A stretch of 39,878 nt of DNA from NCBI GenBank assembly GCA_017436675.1, contig JAFSCS010000039.1, positions 1 to 39,878 on the forward strand. Direction: 5' to 3'. The notes beneath the pieces were generated by a model. That model made no database searches, was not told where the DNA came from, and worked only from the letters and a program-made list of their open reading frames with translations. A program made the position numbers and the translations under genes. Positions 31,663 to 39,867 of the stretch are shown piece after piece. Source of the DNA: Clostridia bacterium. GTDB taxonomy: Bacteria > Bacillota > Clostridia > Oscillospirales > CAG-382. The first letter of the stretch is position 1. Each line of letters opens with the position of its first letter.

Positions 31663-32030
31663 TGGATAGTATCAAGGAAGCGATCGAAATGTCCAACGAG
31701 CTCGCTCCCGAGCATCTTGAGATATGCGTCGACAACCCCTTCGACTACCTCGACGGCGTGAAGAACGCAGGCTCTGTGTTCCTCGGCAGATATTGTCCCG
31801 AGGCGGTCGGCGACTATTTTGCAGGCCCTAACCACACACTTCCGACGAACGGCACGGCGAGATTCTCGAGCCCCGTTTCCGTCGATGATATTGTAAAGAA
31901 AACACAGTTCACCTATTATACGAAGGATGCGCTTTCAAGAGTGGCTGACGATATAGTATATTTTGCGGAAAAGGAAATGCTCCACGCACACGGCGAAAGC
32001 GTTGCGATCCGCTTTAGAGATGGGAAATAG
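31662..32030 (+). pseudogene. hisD: Histidinol dehydrogenase, C-terminal part of a frameshifted hisD
   Basis: These 122 codons hold the rest of HisD: the catalytic Glu-His pair in APEHLE, the zinc ligand Asp in VGDYFAGPNHTLPTNGTARF, and the final zinc-ligand His in EMLHAHGESVAIRF. On its own it cannot be active, because the zinc site is shared with the upstream fragment. The nominal GTG at 31662 overlaps the upstream TAG by one base but has no ribosome binding site, so independent translation is unlikely. hisC starts 3 bases after its stop. Strand, spacing and sequence conservation all look normal, which argues for a very recent lesion or a base error. Confidence 0.9.
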
Positions 32031-32033
32031 ATA

Positions 32034-33119
32034 ATGAGCTTTTTGAGTAAAAAATACAGCTCCATGGAGGCATACACCCCCGGCGAGCAACCGAGAGATA
32101 AAAAATATATAAAGCTGAACACAAACGAATCGCCCTATCCCGCGTCTCCAAAGGCACTCGAGGCGATAAACGCAAACGAGGTGAAGGACCTTCGCCTCTA
32201 TCCCGATCCGACGTGCAGTGAGCTTCGTGAGTCGATAGCAAAACGCTACGGCGTGGAAAAGGAGAACGTCTTCGTGTCGAACGGCTCGGATGATATCTTG
32301 AATTTCTTCTTCCTCGGCTTTTGCGACGAGGAGAAAACGGCGGTGTTCCCCGATATAACCTACGGCTTCTATCCCGTTTATTGTAACCTCTATGGCGTGA
32401 AATACAGAGAGATACCGCTTCGCGACGATTTTTCTGTCGGAGTGGAGGATTATTTGGACGTCAAAGCGAACGTCGTTATCGCGAACCCCAACGCACCGAC
32501 GGGAAAAACGATTTCTCTTGATGATATCAAAAGAATACTTGAGAGCAACCGTGATTATGCTTGTCTTATCGATGAGGCGTACGTCGATTTCGGAACGGAG
32601 AGCGCAACGAAACTCGTGGGTGAGTACGACAACCTTCTCGTAGTGTCGACCTTCTCAAAATCGCGCTCACTTGCGGGCGGACGACTCGGCTTTGCCATCG
32701 CGAGCCGCGAGATCATCGAGGGACTTGAAAAGATAAAATATTCGACCAACCCATACAGCATCAACCGTCTGACGCTCCTTGCGGGCAAGGCGGCGATCGA
32801 GGACGAAGAGTATTTCGAGGAGTGCAGACAAAAAATCATCGAAACTCGCGAATATACGACTCGTGAGCTTGAAAAACGAGGATTTAAGGTCATTCCGTCA
32901 AAGGCGAATTTCGTGTTTGCAAAATTGGATTCAATAGACGGTGGATCGCTCTATTTGAAGCTCAAGGAAAAGGGAATACTCGTCCGCCACTTCAAAAAGG
33001 AACGGATCAAGGATTATTTGAGAATAACGATAGGTAAGCGCGAGGAGATGGAAAAATTGATCGAAACGATCGATATATTGGCGCAAGAGCCGATGCTTCT
33101 CGGGGAGGAAACGATATGA
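32034..33119 (+). CDS. hisC: Histidinol-phosphate aminotransferase
   Basis: A 361-residue PLP-dependent fold-type I aminotransferase. It converts imidazole acetol phosphate and glutamate to histidinol phosphate. KLNTNESPYPASPK opens the family core, VSNGSDDIL binds the cofactor, NPNAPTGK is typical, and the PLP lysine is Lys209 in FSKSRSLAGGRLGF. The C-terminal RITIGKREEMEKLI carries the substrate-carboxylate arginine. The stop overlaps hisB in ATGA. Confidence 0.93.
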   Translation: MSFLSKKYSSMEAYTPGEQPRDKKYIKLNTNESPYPASPKALEAINANEVKDLRLYPDPTCSELRESIAKRYGVEKENVFVSNGSDDILNFFFLGFCDEEKTAVFPDITYGFYPVYCNLYGVKYREIPLRDDFSVGVEDYLDVKANVVIANPNAPTGKTISLDDIKRILESNRDYACLIDEAYVDFGTESATKLVGEYDNLLVVSTFSKSRSLAGGRLGFAIASREIIEGLEKIKYSTNPYSINRLTLLAGKAAIEDEEYFEECRQKIIETREYTTRELEKRGFKVIPSKANFVFAKLDSIDGGSLYLKLKEKGILVRHFKKERIKDYLRITIGKREEMEKLIETIDILAQEPMLLGEETI

Positions 33120-33703
33120 GAGTGTATTTTGTCGAAAGAAATACTGCCGAAACACAAATACAATTAACGCTCAACCTTGACGGAAGCGGAAAAAGTAATA
33201 TAAACAGCGGAGTCGGTTTTCTCGACCATATGCTGACGCTTTTCGCTCGTCACGGAGATTTTGACCTTGACGTTACCTGCAACGGCGACGTGCAGGTCGA
33301 CGACCACCACAGCGTTGAGGATATCGGAATAGCACTCGGAATGGCGTTTGCGGGTGCGCTCGGAGATATGCGCGGTATAAAGAGATACGGTGACATCGTT
33401 CTTCCAATGGATGAATCCCTCGTTATTGCGGCGGTCGATATCTCGGGACGCCCCTATCTTTCGTGCGATCTGAAGATCCCGACTCAAAAGGTCGGAACGT
33501 TTGACACCGAGCTTGTCGAGGAATTTTTCTGGGCGGTCGTTCGAAAATGCGGTATGACGCTCCACTTCAAAAAAATAAGCGGAGTTAACTCCCACCACAT
33601 AATCGAGGCGGCGTTCAAGGCGTTCGGACGAATTATGAACACCGCGACCTCGATCGACCAAAAGCATATCGACGAGATCCCATCTACGAAGGGTGTTCTG
33701 TAA
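33116..33703 (+). CDS. hisB: Imidazoleglycerol-phosphate dehydratase
   Basis: A 195-residue manganese enzyme that dehydrates imidazole glycerol phosphate to imidazole acetol phosphate. The two internal repeat units carry the metal-binding clusters FLDHMLTLFARHG, DDHHSVEDIGIALG and SHHIIEAAFKAFGR. It is a monofunctional HisB without a phosphatase domain, which fits the presence of a separate hisJ at the operon end. Its start overlaps hisC. Confidence 0.95.
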   Translation: MRVYFVERNTAETQIQLTLNLDGSGKSNINSGVGFLDHMLTLFARHGDFDLDVTCNGDVQVDDHHSVEDIGIALGMAFAGALGDMRGIKRYGDIVLPMDESLVIAAVDISGRPYLSCDLKIPTQKVGTFDTELVEEFFWAVVRKCGMTLHFKKISGVNSHHIIEAAFKAFGRIMNTATSIDQKHIDEIPSTKGVL

Positions 33704-33730
33704 GCTGATAAAAATTACTCGGAGAAAATT

Positions 33731-34342
33731 ATGACAGTAATAATAGACTATGGTGTCGGCAACCTGTTTTCGCTGAAAAGCTCTTTTGCGCATATCGGCG
33801 AGGAGGCAGTCGTCAGCAACGATATCAAAACGATAAAAAAAGCCGATCGCCTCGTGCTACCCGGTGTCGGAGCGTTCGGTGATGCAGCAGCGCTTCTTCG
33901 TATGCACGGGATGGACGAGGTGCTTCGCGAGGAGGCAAAAAGCGGAAAAGCGATCCTCGGGATATGTCTCGGAATGCAAATGCTTTTCACAAAAAGCTAT
34001 GAGTACGGTGAGCATAACGGACTTGACCTGATAAAAGGAAGCGTCGTTCCGATGCAACCGCTTTTACCGAAAGAGCTGAAGGTACCGCACATCGGCTGGA
34101 ACGAGCTCAATATTAGAAAAGAAAACGCACTTTTCAAGTATATAAACGAAAAAGACAGAGTTTATTTTGTCCACTCGTTCTTCGCGACCGATTGCGACGA
34201 AGCCGTCATCTCTTCAACGGAATACGGCATCACGTTGACCGCCGCAGTAGCAAAGGACAACGTGATGGGGACACAGTTCCACCCGGAAAAGAGCGGAAAC
34301 GTCGGACTTAATATATTGCGCGGCTTTTGTGAGATCAATTAG
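33731..34342 (+). CDS. hisH: Imidazole glycerol phosphate synthase, glutaminase subunit HisH
   Basis: A 203-residue class I glutamine amidotransferase that feeds ammonia to HisF. The nucleophile cysteine is in ILGICLGMQML near residue 79, and the His-Glu pair is in MGTQFHPEKSGNVG near residue 180. GGAG lies 7 bases before the ATG in a 27-base gap after hisB. Confidence 0.95.
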   Translation: MTVIIDYGVGNLFSLKSSFAHIGEEAVVSNDIKTIKKADRLVLPGVGAFGDAAALLRMHGMDEVLREEAKSGKAILGICLGMQMLFTKSYEYGEHNGLDLIKGSVVPMQPLLPKELKVPHIGWNELNIRKENALFKYINEKDRVYFVHSFFATDCDEAVISSTEYGITLTAAVAKDNVMGTQFHPEKSGNVGLNILRGFCEIN

Positions 34343-34353
34343 GAGAGAAGAAT

Positions 34354-35067
34354 ATGAATCTATTTCCCGCGACCGATATCATCGGCGGCAAAGCAGTCCG
34401 TTTGGTAAAGGGCGATTATAATAAAATGACAATATACGGTTCTCCGCTTGAGATAGCGGAAGGCTTCAAAAGGAAGGGTGCAAAATACCTCCACGCCGTA
34501 GACCTCGAGGGAGCGAAAAACGGAGATACTCCGAACTTCGAAACGGTGAAAAGGCTCATCGACAAAAGCGGTCTTCTCGTTGAGATAGGCGGCGGCATCC
34601 GTACTATAGAAACGGTAAAAAAATATCTCGATGCAGGTGCGTTCCGTGTCATTCTCGGAACGGCAGCGGTAAAGGACAAAGCTTTTCTCGAGAGTGCAGT
34701 CAAGGAATATGGCGAAAAAATAGCGGTGGGCGTCGACATCAAGGACGGCTACGTTGCGATAAAGGGATGGACAGAGGTGTCCGAGCTTGAATGCAGCGAG
34801 TTTTGCGCATATCTGCAATCGATCGGCGTAAAAACGGTCATCTGCACCGACATCTCGAAGGACGGACTCCTTTCGGGAACGAATATTGAGCTTTATAAAA
34901 GCCTTTCGGAAAAATTCGACATCGATATCGTCGCATCGGGCGGTATCACGAGTATAAGCGAGGTGAAAACACTCGCCGAAATGGGAATGTACGGCGCAAT
35001 ACTCGGAAAATCGCTCTATGAGGGCACGATCGACCTCGAGGAAGCACTAAAGGTGGCAAAAGTATGA
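34354..35067 (+). CDS. hisA: Phosphoribosylformimino-AICAR phosphate isomerase HisA
   Basis: A 237-residue (beta/alpha)8 barrel catalysing the Amadori rearrangement of ProFAR to PRFAR. The N-terminal catalytic aspartate is in FPATDIIGGKAVRLVKGDY, the central phosphate site in VEIGGGIRTIETV, and the second aspartate in VICTDISKDGLLSGTN. The usual AIDL is ATDI here, a mild change that keeps the aspartate. It overlaps hisF in ATGA. Confidence 0.95.
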   Translation: MNLFPATDIIGGKAVRLVKGDYNKMTIYGSPLEIAEGFKRKGAKYLHAVDLEGAKNGDTPNFETVKRLIDKSGLLVEIGGGIRTIETVKKYLDAGAFRVILGTAAVKDKAFLESAVKEYGEKIAVGVDIKDGYVAIKGWTEVSELECSEFCAYLQSIGVKTVICTDISKDGLLSGTNIELYKSLSEKFDIDIVASGGITSISEVKTLAEMGMYGAILGKSLYEGTIDLEEALKVAKV

Positions 35068-35822
35068 TAGCAAAAAGAATAATCCCTTGCCTTGACGTCA
35101 GAGACGGACGAGTTGTAAAGGGTGTAAATTTTGAGGGCATCACCGACGTGTCCTCCCCCGTGGAGCTTGGTCGGTTCTATAGTGACGTAGGTGCTGACGA
35201 GCTCGTGTTCTACGATATCACAGCGTCGGCGCAGGGCAGAGCGATCTTCACGGACATATTGAAGGAGGTCGCGAAAACGATATTCATTCCGTTGACAGTC
35301 GGCGGTGGCATCAATACGCTTGACGACTTCGAACGAGTGCTCAGTTGTGGCGCGGACAAGGTCAGCGTCAACTCGGGCGCGATCAGAAACCCATCGCTCG
35401 TTGAAGCGGCGGCGAAAAGATACGGCGACCAATGTGTCGTCATCTCGGTGGACGTAAAGCGCGTCGACGGAGTGTTCCGCGTGTTCGCGAAGGGCGGGCG
35501 CGAAAACACGGGGCTTGAAGCGGTCGAATGGATAAAAAGATGTGTCGATAGCGGTGCAGGTGAGGTCGTGCTCAACAGCATCGATACAGACGGAGTGAAA
35601 AAAGGCTTCGATCTTGAGATGCTCGACGCCGTATGTAATGCAGTAGACGTCCCCGTTATCGCCTCGGGCGGAGCGGGATGCATCGATGATTTCGTTGCGC
35701 TGTTCAAAACGCTCCCGAAGGTTGATGCAGGACTTGCCGCATCTGTATTCCATTTCGGTGAGGTAAGCATCAAGGAGCTGAAAAAAACACTCCACGATAA
35801 CGGAATAGAAGTGAGACTTTGA
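35064..35822 (+). CDS. hisF: Imidazole glycerol phosphate synthase, cyclase subunit HisF
   Basis: A 252-residue (beta/alpha)8 barrel that uses ammonia from HisH to turn PRFAR into imidazole glycerol phosphate and AICAR. The catalytic aspartates are in IIPCLDVRDGRVVKGV and LNSIDTDGVKKGFD. The phosphate sites are LTVGGGINTLDDF and VIASGGAGCIDDF. Confidence 0.96.
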   Translation: MIAKRIIPCLDVRDGRVVKGVNFEGITDVSSPVELGRFYSDVGADELVFYDITASAQGRAIFTDILKEVAKTIFIPLTVGGGINTLDDFERVLSCGADKVSVNSGAIRNPSLVEAAAKRYGDQCVVISVDVKRVDGVFRVFAKGGRENTGLEAVEWIKRCVDSGAGEVVLNSIDTDGVKKGFDLEMLDAVCNAVDVPVIASGGAGCIDDFVALFKTLPKVDAGLAASVFHFGEVSIKELKKTLHDNGIEVRL

Positions 35823-35834
35823 AAGGAATAGCTT

Positions 35835-36485
35835 ATGATAAACGTAAATGAATTGAAATTTGACGAAAAGGGACTCATCCCCGCAGTAGTCGTTGATGCT
35901 AAATCGAAAAAGGTGCTGACCGTAGCATATATGAACAAAGAAAGCTTGGAGATAAGCATCGCTGAGAAAAAGACCTGCTTCTTCTCTCGCTCACGTCAAC
36001 AGCTTTGGAGAAAGGGCGAGACCTCGGGTAACTACCAGCATATCGTCGAGATAAAAACGGATTGCGACCGCGACGCTCTCACCGTGCTTGTAAACAAAGA
36101 CGGACCCGCGTGTCATTTGGGAACGGATTCCTGCTTCAATGATATCGTGTTTGAGGACGAATATATCGAGGAGTTTTCGCTCGAATCACTCTATTCGCTT
36201 CTCGTAGGACGAAAGGAACAGCTCCCCGAGGGCTCATATACGACCTATCTTTTCCAAAAGGGCATCGATAAGATACTCAAAAAGGTCGGTGAGGAGAGCA
36301 CAGAGGTCATCATCGCAGGTAAAGCGAACGATAAGGCGGAAACGATCTATGAGATCGCTGACCTCGCATATCACGTAATGGTATTGATGGTCGAGATGGG
36401 CATCTCCGTTGACGACATCAAAAACGAACTCGCATCCCGCCACGTGATCGACCACAAGGTAAAGCAGGAGAAGATGACGAAATGA
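35835..36485 (+). CDS. hisI: Bifunctional phosphoribosyl-AMP cyclohydrolase / phosphoribosyl-ATP pyrophosphatase HisIE
   Basis: A 216-residue fusion. The HisI half (1-120) has [18 protein letters not shown], the metal-binding [11 protein letters not shown] and CHLGTDSCF. The HisE half (about 130-216) has [18 protein letters not shown] and [13 protein letters not shown]. Together they catalyse steps two and three of the pathway. AAAGGAA lies before the ATG, 12 bases after hisF. It overlaps hisJ in ATGA. Confidence 0.95.
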   Translation: MINVNELKFDEKGLIPAVVVDAKSKKVLTVAYMNKESLEISIAEKKTCFFSRSRQQLWRKGETSGNYQHIVEIKTDCDRDALTVLVNKDGPACHLGTDSCFNDIVFEDEYIEEFSLESLYSLLVGRKEQLPEGSYTTYLFQKGIDKILKKVGEESTEVIIAGKANDKAETIYEIADLAYHVMVLMVEMGISVDDIKNELASRHVIDHKVKQEKMTK

Positions 36486-37282
36486 TCCCGCTTTCCGATT
36501 TTCATACACATTCGACCTGGTGCGACGGCAAAAACACACTTCGTGAGATGGTTGACGCTGCACTCGAAAAGGGACTCTATGCGTTCGGGTTTTCGGGCCA
36601 TTCACCGATGGTCAGCGATTGCGAGTGGTGTATCGCCGATGAAAAGCTCGAAAACTATTTTCGCGATGCTACCGCGCTGAAAGAGGAATATAAAGACAAA
36701 ATAAACGTGCTTGTCGGCTTGGAGCTGGACGTGTTTTCGCCTATCCCGTCGCAAAAATTCGACTACCTTATCTCGTCTGTCCACTACATCAAAAAGGACG
36801 GCGCGATGCTGCCGATAGACCTTTCGCAAAAGCAAACGATATCCGACGTTGAAAAATATTACGGCGGCGATTATTACGCATATACTCGTGACTATTTCGA
36901 GCTCGTTTCTGCTTGCGCCGACCGAGTGGACGGCGTTATCGTCGGGCATTTCGACCTCGTGACGAAATTCAACGAGGGCGACGTGTTGTTCGACACAACG
37001 GACGAGCGCTATCTTACGCAGGGATATGCGGCTATCGACAAGCTTCTCGAAAAGAACGTGATATTCGAGGTGAACACAGGGGCGATGTCGCGCGGATATC
37101 GAACCGAGCCATATCCCTCGATAATGTTTTTGAGGTATATCAAGGAAAAAGGCGGAAGAGTGATCCTTTCGGGCGATTGTCACAACGCGAGTGCGATCTG
37201 CCACGCCTTTGACCTCGCATACGAGCATATCAAAAAAGCAGGGCTCGAGGAAACCGAGAAATACCCGATTTTGAGAGTGTGA
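36482..37282 (+). CDS. hisJ: Histidinol-phosphatase, PHP family (HisJ/HisK type)
   Basis: A 266-residue metal-dependent phosphatase that hydrolyses histidinol phosphate. The PHP motifs are [11 protein letters not shown] at the N-terminus, [27 protein letters not shown] and [13 protein letters not shown] near the end. It fills the one step that the monofunctional HisB lacks and closes the operon. A terminator follows 20 bases after the stop. Confidence 0.92.
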   Translation: MIPLSDFHTHSTWCDGKNTLREMVDAALEKGLYAFGFSGHSPMVSDCEWCIADEKLENYFRDATALKEEYKDKINVLVGLELDVFSPIPSQKFDYLISSVHYIKKDGAMLPIDLSQKQTISDVEKYYGGDYYAYTRDYFELVSACADRVDGVIVGHFDLVTKFNEGDVLFDTTDERYLTQGYAAIDKLLEKNVIFEVNTGAMSRGYRTEPYPSIMFLRYIKEKGGRVILSGDCHNASAICHAFDLAYEHIKKAGLEETEKYPILRV

Positions 37283-37302
37283 CGATTTTTGAGTATTCAC
37301 GT

Positions 37303-37339
37303 AAAGGTGATGGATCATCCATCACTTTTATTATTTTTC
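37303..37339 (+). terminator. Histidine operon terminator
   Basis: AAAGGTGATGG (37303-37313) pairs with CCATCACTTTT (37319-37329), with one G-T pair, around loop ATCAT. It is followed by a T-rich tail to 37338. Confidence 0.85.
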
Positions 37340-37342
37340 CCG

Positions 37343-37371
37343 TTGACAACGTGGTTTTTTGCAGTTATAAT
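37343..37371 (+). promoter_or_regulatory. Promoter of the ADP-ribosylglycohydrolase lipoprotein gene
   Basis: TTGACA (37343-37348), 17 bases, TATAAT (37366-37371): both boxes are consensus. GCGGAGG lies before the ATG at 37404. Constitutive strong expression is expected unless a regulator binds. Confidence 0.8.
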
Positions 37372-37403
37372 AAAATAACAAAACCAAAGCGGAGGTAACG
37401 CTA

Positions 37404-39395
37404 ATGAAAACAAAATTAATTGCATTGTTAATGCTTTTGACACTCATTCTTGCTTCCTGTACGCCGAGCGGTGAGACGTCCGATACAGTAAGCGACGACG
37501 TTTCAGCGTCAGCACCCACAAAAACAGCGACGGTGACGAATGACGAGCTCGCCGATAAGATAAAAGGCGCGTGGGCAGGTCAGATGGCAGGCGTAGTCCT
37601 CGGTGCAAAGCAGGAGTTCTGGTATCAAGGAACAACTATGCCCGACGACCAAGTAGAAGATTTTTCAACGCTCAACATCAACGATGCTTTCACACAAGAC
37701 GATCTTTACGTTGAGATAACTTATATAGAGCAGATGATGAAAACGGGATACGACAGCTCGCTGAAGCTGATGGCTGATGCGTTCAAAAACTCGAAGTACC
37801 CGCTCGACCATGCCAACAAAATTGGACGCGAGAATCTTCAAAAGGGGATCAATGCACCCGATTCGGGAAGCTACAAATATAATCTCCATTGTGACGACAT
37901 CGACTGGCAGATAAACGCCGATTTCGTCGGTCAAATGTATCCCGGCAACCCGACCGCAGCTGCGGCGCGTGCGTTTGAGCTCGGACATATCACAAACTAC
38001 GGCGACGGTGTCTACGGTGGTGTATTCGTTTCTGCGATGAACGCGGCGGCATACACTGCTGAAAGCATTGACGAGATAATAAAGGCGGGATACGATGCTA
38101 TCCCCGCGGACACAAGATTCAAAGCCGTGCTTGACGACGTAATAAATGCCCACAAGGACGGAAAAACCTGGAAAGAAACGTGGCAGATAATCGAGGACAA
38201 ATGGGGCAGCGACGACAGATGCCCGTGGTACTGCTACGGTCCGCAAAATATTGATGCGAAGCTCAATTCGGCATACATACTCATCGGGTTGCTCTACGGC
38301 GAGGGTGATTTCATCAACTCGATGGTCATCTCGATGCAATGCGGTCAAGACAGCGACTGCAACCCGTCGAGCGTCGGCGGTATTCTCGGCGCATACTATG
38401 GCTATAGCGCACTCCCCGAAAAATGTGTCAAAGGGCTTGATCTTACGACCACAAAGTTCACAACGACTCAGTTTACACTTTCACAGACGATCGATGCGTG
38501 CATCAAGCTGATGGGTGACTCGATAAAGACCTATGCGACCGCGACTGACGGCGGTTACGATATTCCCGTTTTCTCCGTCAACTCGGTACCGTTCGAGCAA
38601 TGGCCTGATATGCCGTCAGTTGAATTTTCCGCAACTGTCGGTGCTGACTCTGTAGTCACTATAACGCTCAACGCTGTTGACAACTCGGGTATAAAGAGCA
38701 TAAAATTCGATATGGGCGACGGAAAGGTATTCTTTGATTCTATCTCCGCATACAAATACGAAAAAGCGGGAACATACACGATAAAGCTGGTCGTGACGAA
38801 CAACAACGGCGCGAGTGTCGAGCATACGGCTACTGTCACGACGACCGCTGATTTTGAACAAGCTGATGACGAAAACAAGGGCAAATATCGCAATCTCGCA
38901 TCGCTCGGCTATCCGATGTGCTCGGTGACCGCACCGAAGGGCACGGGCGACAAGAGCCTCGAGCAGTTCCGCGACGGCAAGAAGCCTAACGTTGGTGACT
39001 ATAACCCCGGCGCACAATTCGACACGTTTGCCTACAGCGCTCTCGTGCACGATGAATACATCGGTTATATATTTACTTCACCCTTCGAGCTTAATAAGGT
39101 GGTGTTCACCGAGGGTATGAATTTCGACAACGGCGGCTGGTTCGCAAACGGCACGTTGAAGCTGCAATTGCTCATCGCAGACGGAGACGTCGCAGTGTGG
39201 ACCGACGTTGAGACCGAGGTCGATCCCGCATATCCGAACGGCAATACCCAAGCAGCGTTCGGAAGCTCGTTTGAAACATATACCTTCAACTTCGAAAAAA
39301 CCGTGTGTATGGGCGTGCGACTCATCGGTGAAGCGGGCGGATCTGCCCACTTTATCAGCGTCGCCGAACTCGAAGCATATGGCGTCGAAGCTTGA
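37404..39395 (+). CDS. ADP-ribosylglycohydrolase-family lipoprotein with PKD and discoidin-like domains
   Basis: A 663-residue predicted lipoprotein with lipobox LASC near residue 19 and a Ser/Thr/Asp linker. Residues about 48-370 are an all-alpha ADP-ribosylglycohydrolase fold (DELADKIKGAWAGQMAGVVLG). The metal-binding clusters are present in variant form: TQDDLYVEI replaces the usual TDDT region, HCDDIDWQINADF is kept, and QDSDCNPSSVGGILGAYYG replaces the GDTDT region. A PKD domain (about 400-475, ending FDMGDGK...YEKAGTYTIKLVV) and a discoidin-like module (about 495-663) follow. I recall DDIDxQIxADF proteins from gut bacteria; their substrate is unknown. An extracellular site makes protein ADP-ribose an unlikely target. 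It is transcribed alone. Confidence 0.85.
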   Translation: MKTKLIALLMLLTLILASCTPSGETSDTVSDDVSASAPTKTATVTNDELADKIKGAWAGQMAGVVLGAKQEFWYQGTTMPDDQVEDFSTLNINDAFTQDDLYVEITYIEQMMKTGYDSSLKLMADAFKNSKYPLDHANKIGRENLQKGINAPDSGSYKYNLHCDDIDWQINADFVGQMYPGNPTAAAARAFELGHITNYGDGVYGGVFVSAMNAAAYTAESIDEIIKAGYDAIPADTRFKAVLDDVINAHKDGKTWKETWQIIEDKWGSDDRCPWYCYGPQNIDAKLNSAYILIGLLYGEGDFINSMVISMQCGQDSDCNPSSVGGILGAYYGYSALPEKCVKGLDLTTTKFTTTQFTLSQTIDACIKLMGDSIKTYATATDGGYDIPVFSVNSVPFEQWPDMPSVEFSATVGADSVVTITLNAVDNSGIKSIKFDMGDGKVFFDSISAYKYEKAGTYTIKLVVTNNNGASVEHTATVTTTADFEQADDENKGKYRNLASLGYPMCSVTAPKGTGDKSLEQFRDGKKPNVGDYNPGAQFDTFAYSALVHDEYIGYIFTSPFELNKVVFTEGMNFDNGGWFANGTLKLQLLIADGDVAVWTDVETEVDPAYPNGNTQAAFGSSFETYTFNFEKTVCMGVRLIGEAGGSAHFISVAELEAYGVEA

Positions 39396-39429
39396 TATCC
39401 CCCGAAGGATTCTTATATGTCTCCGACGG

Positions 39430-39465
39430 CTTAAGACAAACTTTCTATAGAAAGTTTTTCTTAAG
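39430..39465 (+). terminator. Long near-perfect palindrome, first of a hairpin series
   Basis: A perfect 20-base palindrome, AAACTTTC-TATA-GAAAGTTT (39438-39457), is enclosed by CTTAAGA (39430-39436) and TCTTAAG (39459-39465), with a single mismatch between. It lies 35 bases past the lipoprotein stop and may be an mRNA 3' end structure. Confidence 0.5.
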
Positions 39466-39485
39466 AATCTTTTCAAAGATTTTTT
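39466..39485 (+). terminator. Short hairpin followed by a T run
   Basis: AATCTTT (39466-39472) pairs with AAAGATT (39475-39481) and runs into TTTT (39482-39485). It is AT-rich and therefore weak alone. Confidence 0.4.
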
Positions 39486-39489
39486 AATG

Positions 39490-39566
39490 ATTTTTTCGAT
39501 GTGGGACTCCCGATATTTTTCGGGAGTTCTTTTTTTATGCTTCTTTGAGTCCCACATCGAAAAAAT
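39490..39566. repeat. 77-base element with 20-base perfect inverted repeats around a terminator
   Basis: Arms at 39490-39509 and 39547-39566 are exact reverse complements, with core CGATGTGGGACTC. Inside is a classical terminator: ACTCCCGA (39506-39513) pairs with TCGGGAGT (39520-39527), then T-run 39530-39537. The two hairpins share ACTC and are mutually exclusive. It could be the lipoprotein gene's main terminator, a small palindromic repeat family, or both. Confidence 0.7.
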
Positions 39567-39591
39567 ATTAGAAAGTCGCCGAGAGGATTTT

Positions 39592-39623
39592 TAGGAAAGG
39601 CTTCTATAAGAAGGTTTATCCTA
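39592..39623. repeat. Nested hairpin
   Basis: TAGGA (39592-39596) with TCCTA (39619-39623) outside, CTTCT (39601-39605) with AGAAG (39609-39613) inside. No gene is associated. Confidence 0.35.
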
Positions 39624-39660
39624 AACCGCAGGAGATATAAAAAACCGCAGGAGAAATACA
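39623..39660. repeat. Two tandem 19-base direct repeats
   Basis: AAACCGCAGGAGA starts at 39623 and again at 39642, and the 19-base units match at 17 positions. Each copy holds a GGAG but no start codon follows, so it is not a ribosome binding site for a gene. Confidence 0.55.
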
Positions 39661-39790
39661 AGCAACAACGTATAATTTTTATAATATCTTCGATGATTTT
39701 ATTGTGTATCTGACGAATTTATATATATTTCCGACAGTATAAGGGGATTTTTGAAGAAGCTTCTTTAGAGTCCTTTAAGCCTCTTGCACA

Positions 39791-39867
39791 CTTTTTCCCC
39801 AACGGGTGCTTTTCTTTGCAAAAAAAGAAATCCCCAAGGAGCAACAGAGTGCCCGTTGGGGAAAAAG
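39791..39867. repeat. 77-base nested inverted repeat at the right edge
   Basis: Arms CTTTTTCCCCAACGGG (39791-39806) and CCCGTTGGGGAAAAAG (39852-39867) are perfect 16-base reverse complements. An inner TTTCTTT (39811-39817) / AAAGAAA (39824-39830) pair lies between. The total length equals that of the element at 39490-39566 but the sequence differs. No coding potential is seen from 39396 to the end of the window. Confidence 0.65.

Noticed and set aside
31640..31680. Programmed ribosomal frameshifting as the explanation of split hisD.
   Set aside because: No X-XXY-YYZ heptamer, no strong downstream pseudoknot noticed, and HisD is not known to use frameshifting; an indel in a T run is simpler.
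39623..39660. A CRISPR array, suggested by the 19-base direct repeats.
   Set aside because: Only two adjacent copies with no spacer between them, and no cas gene in the window.
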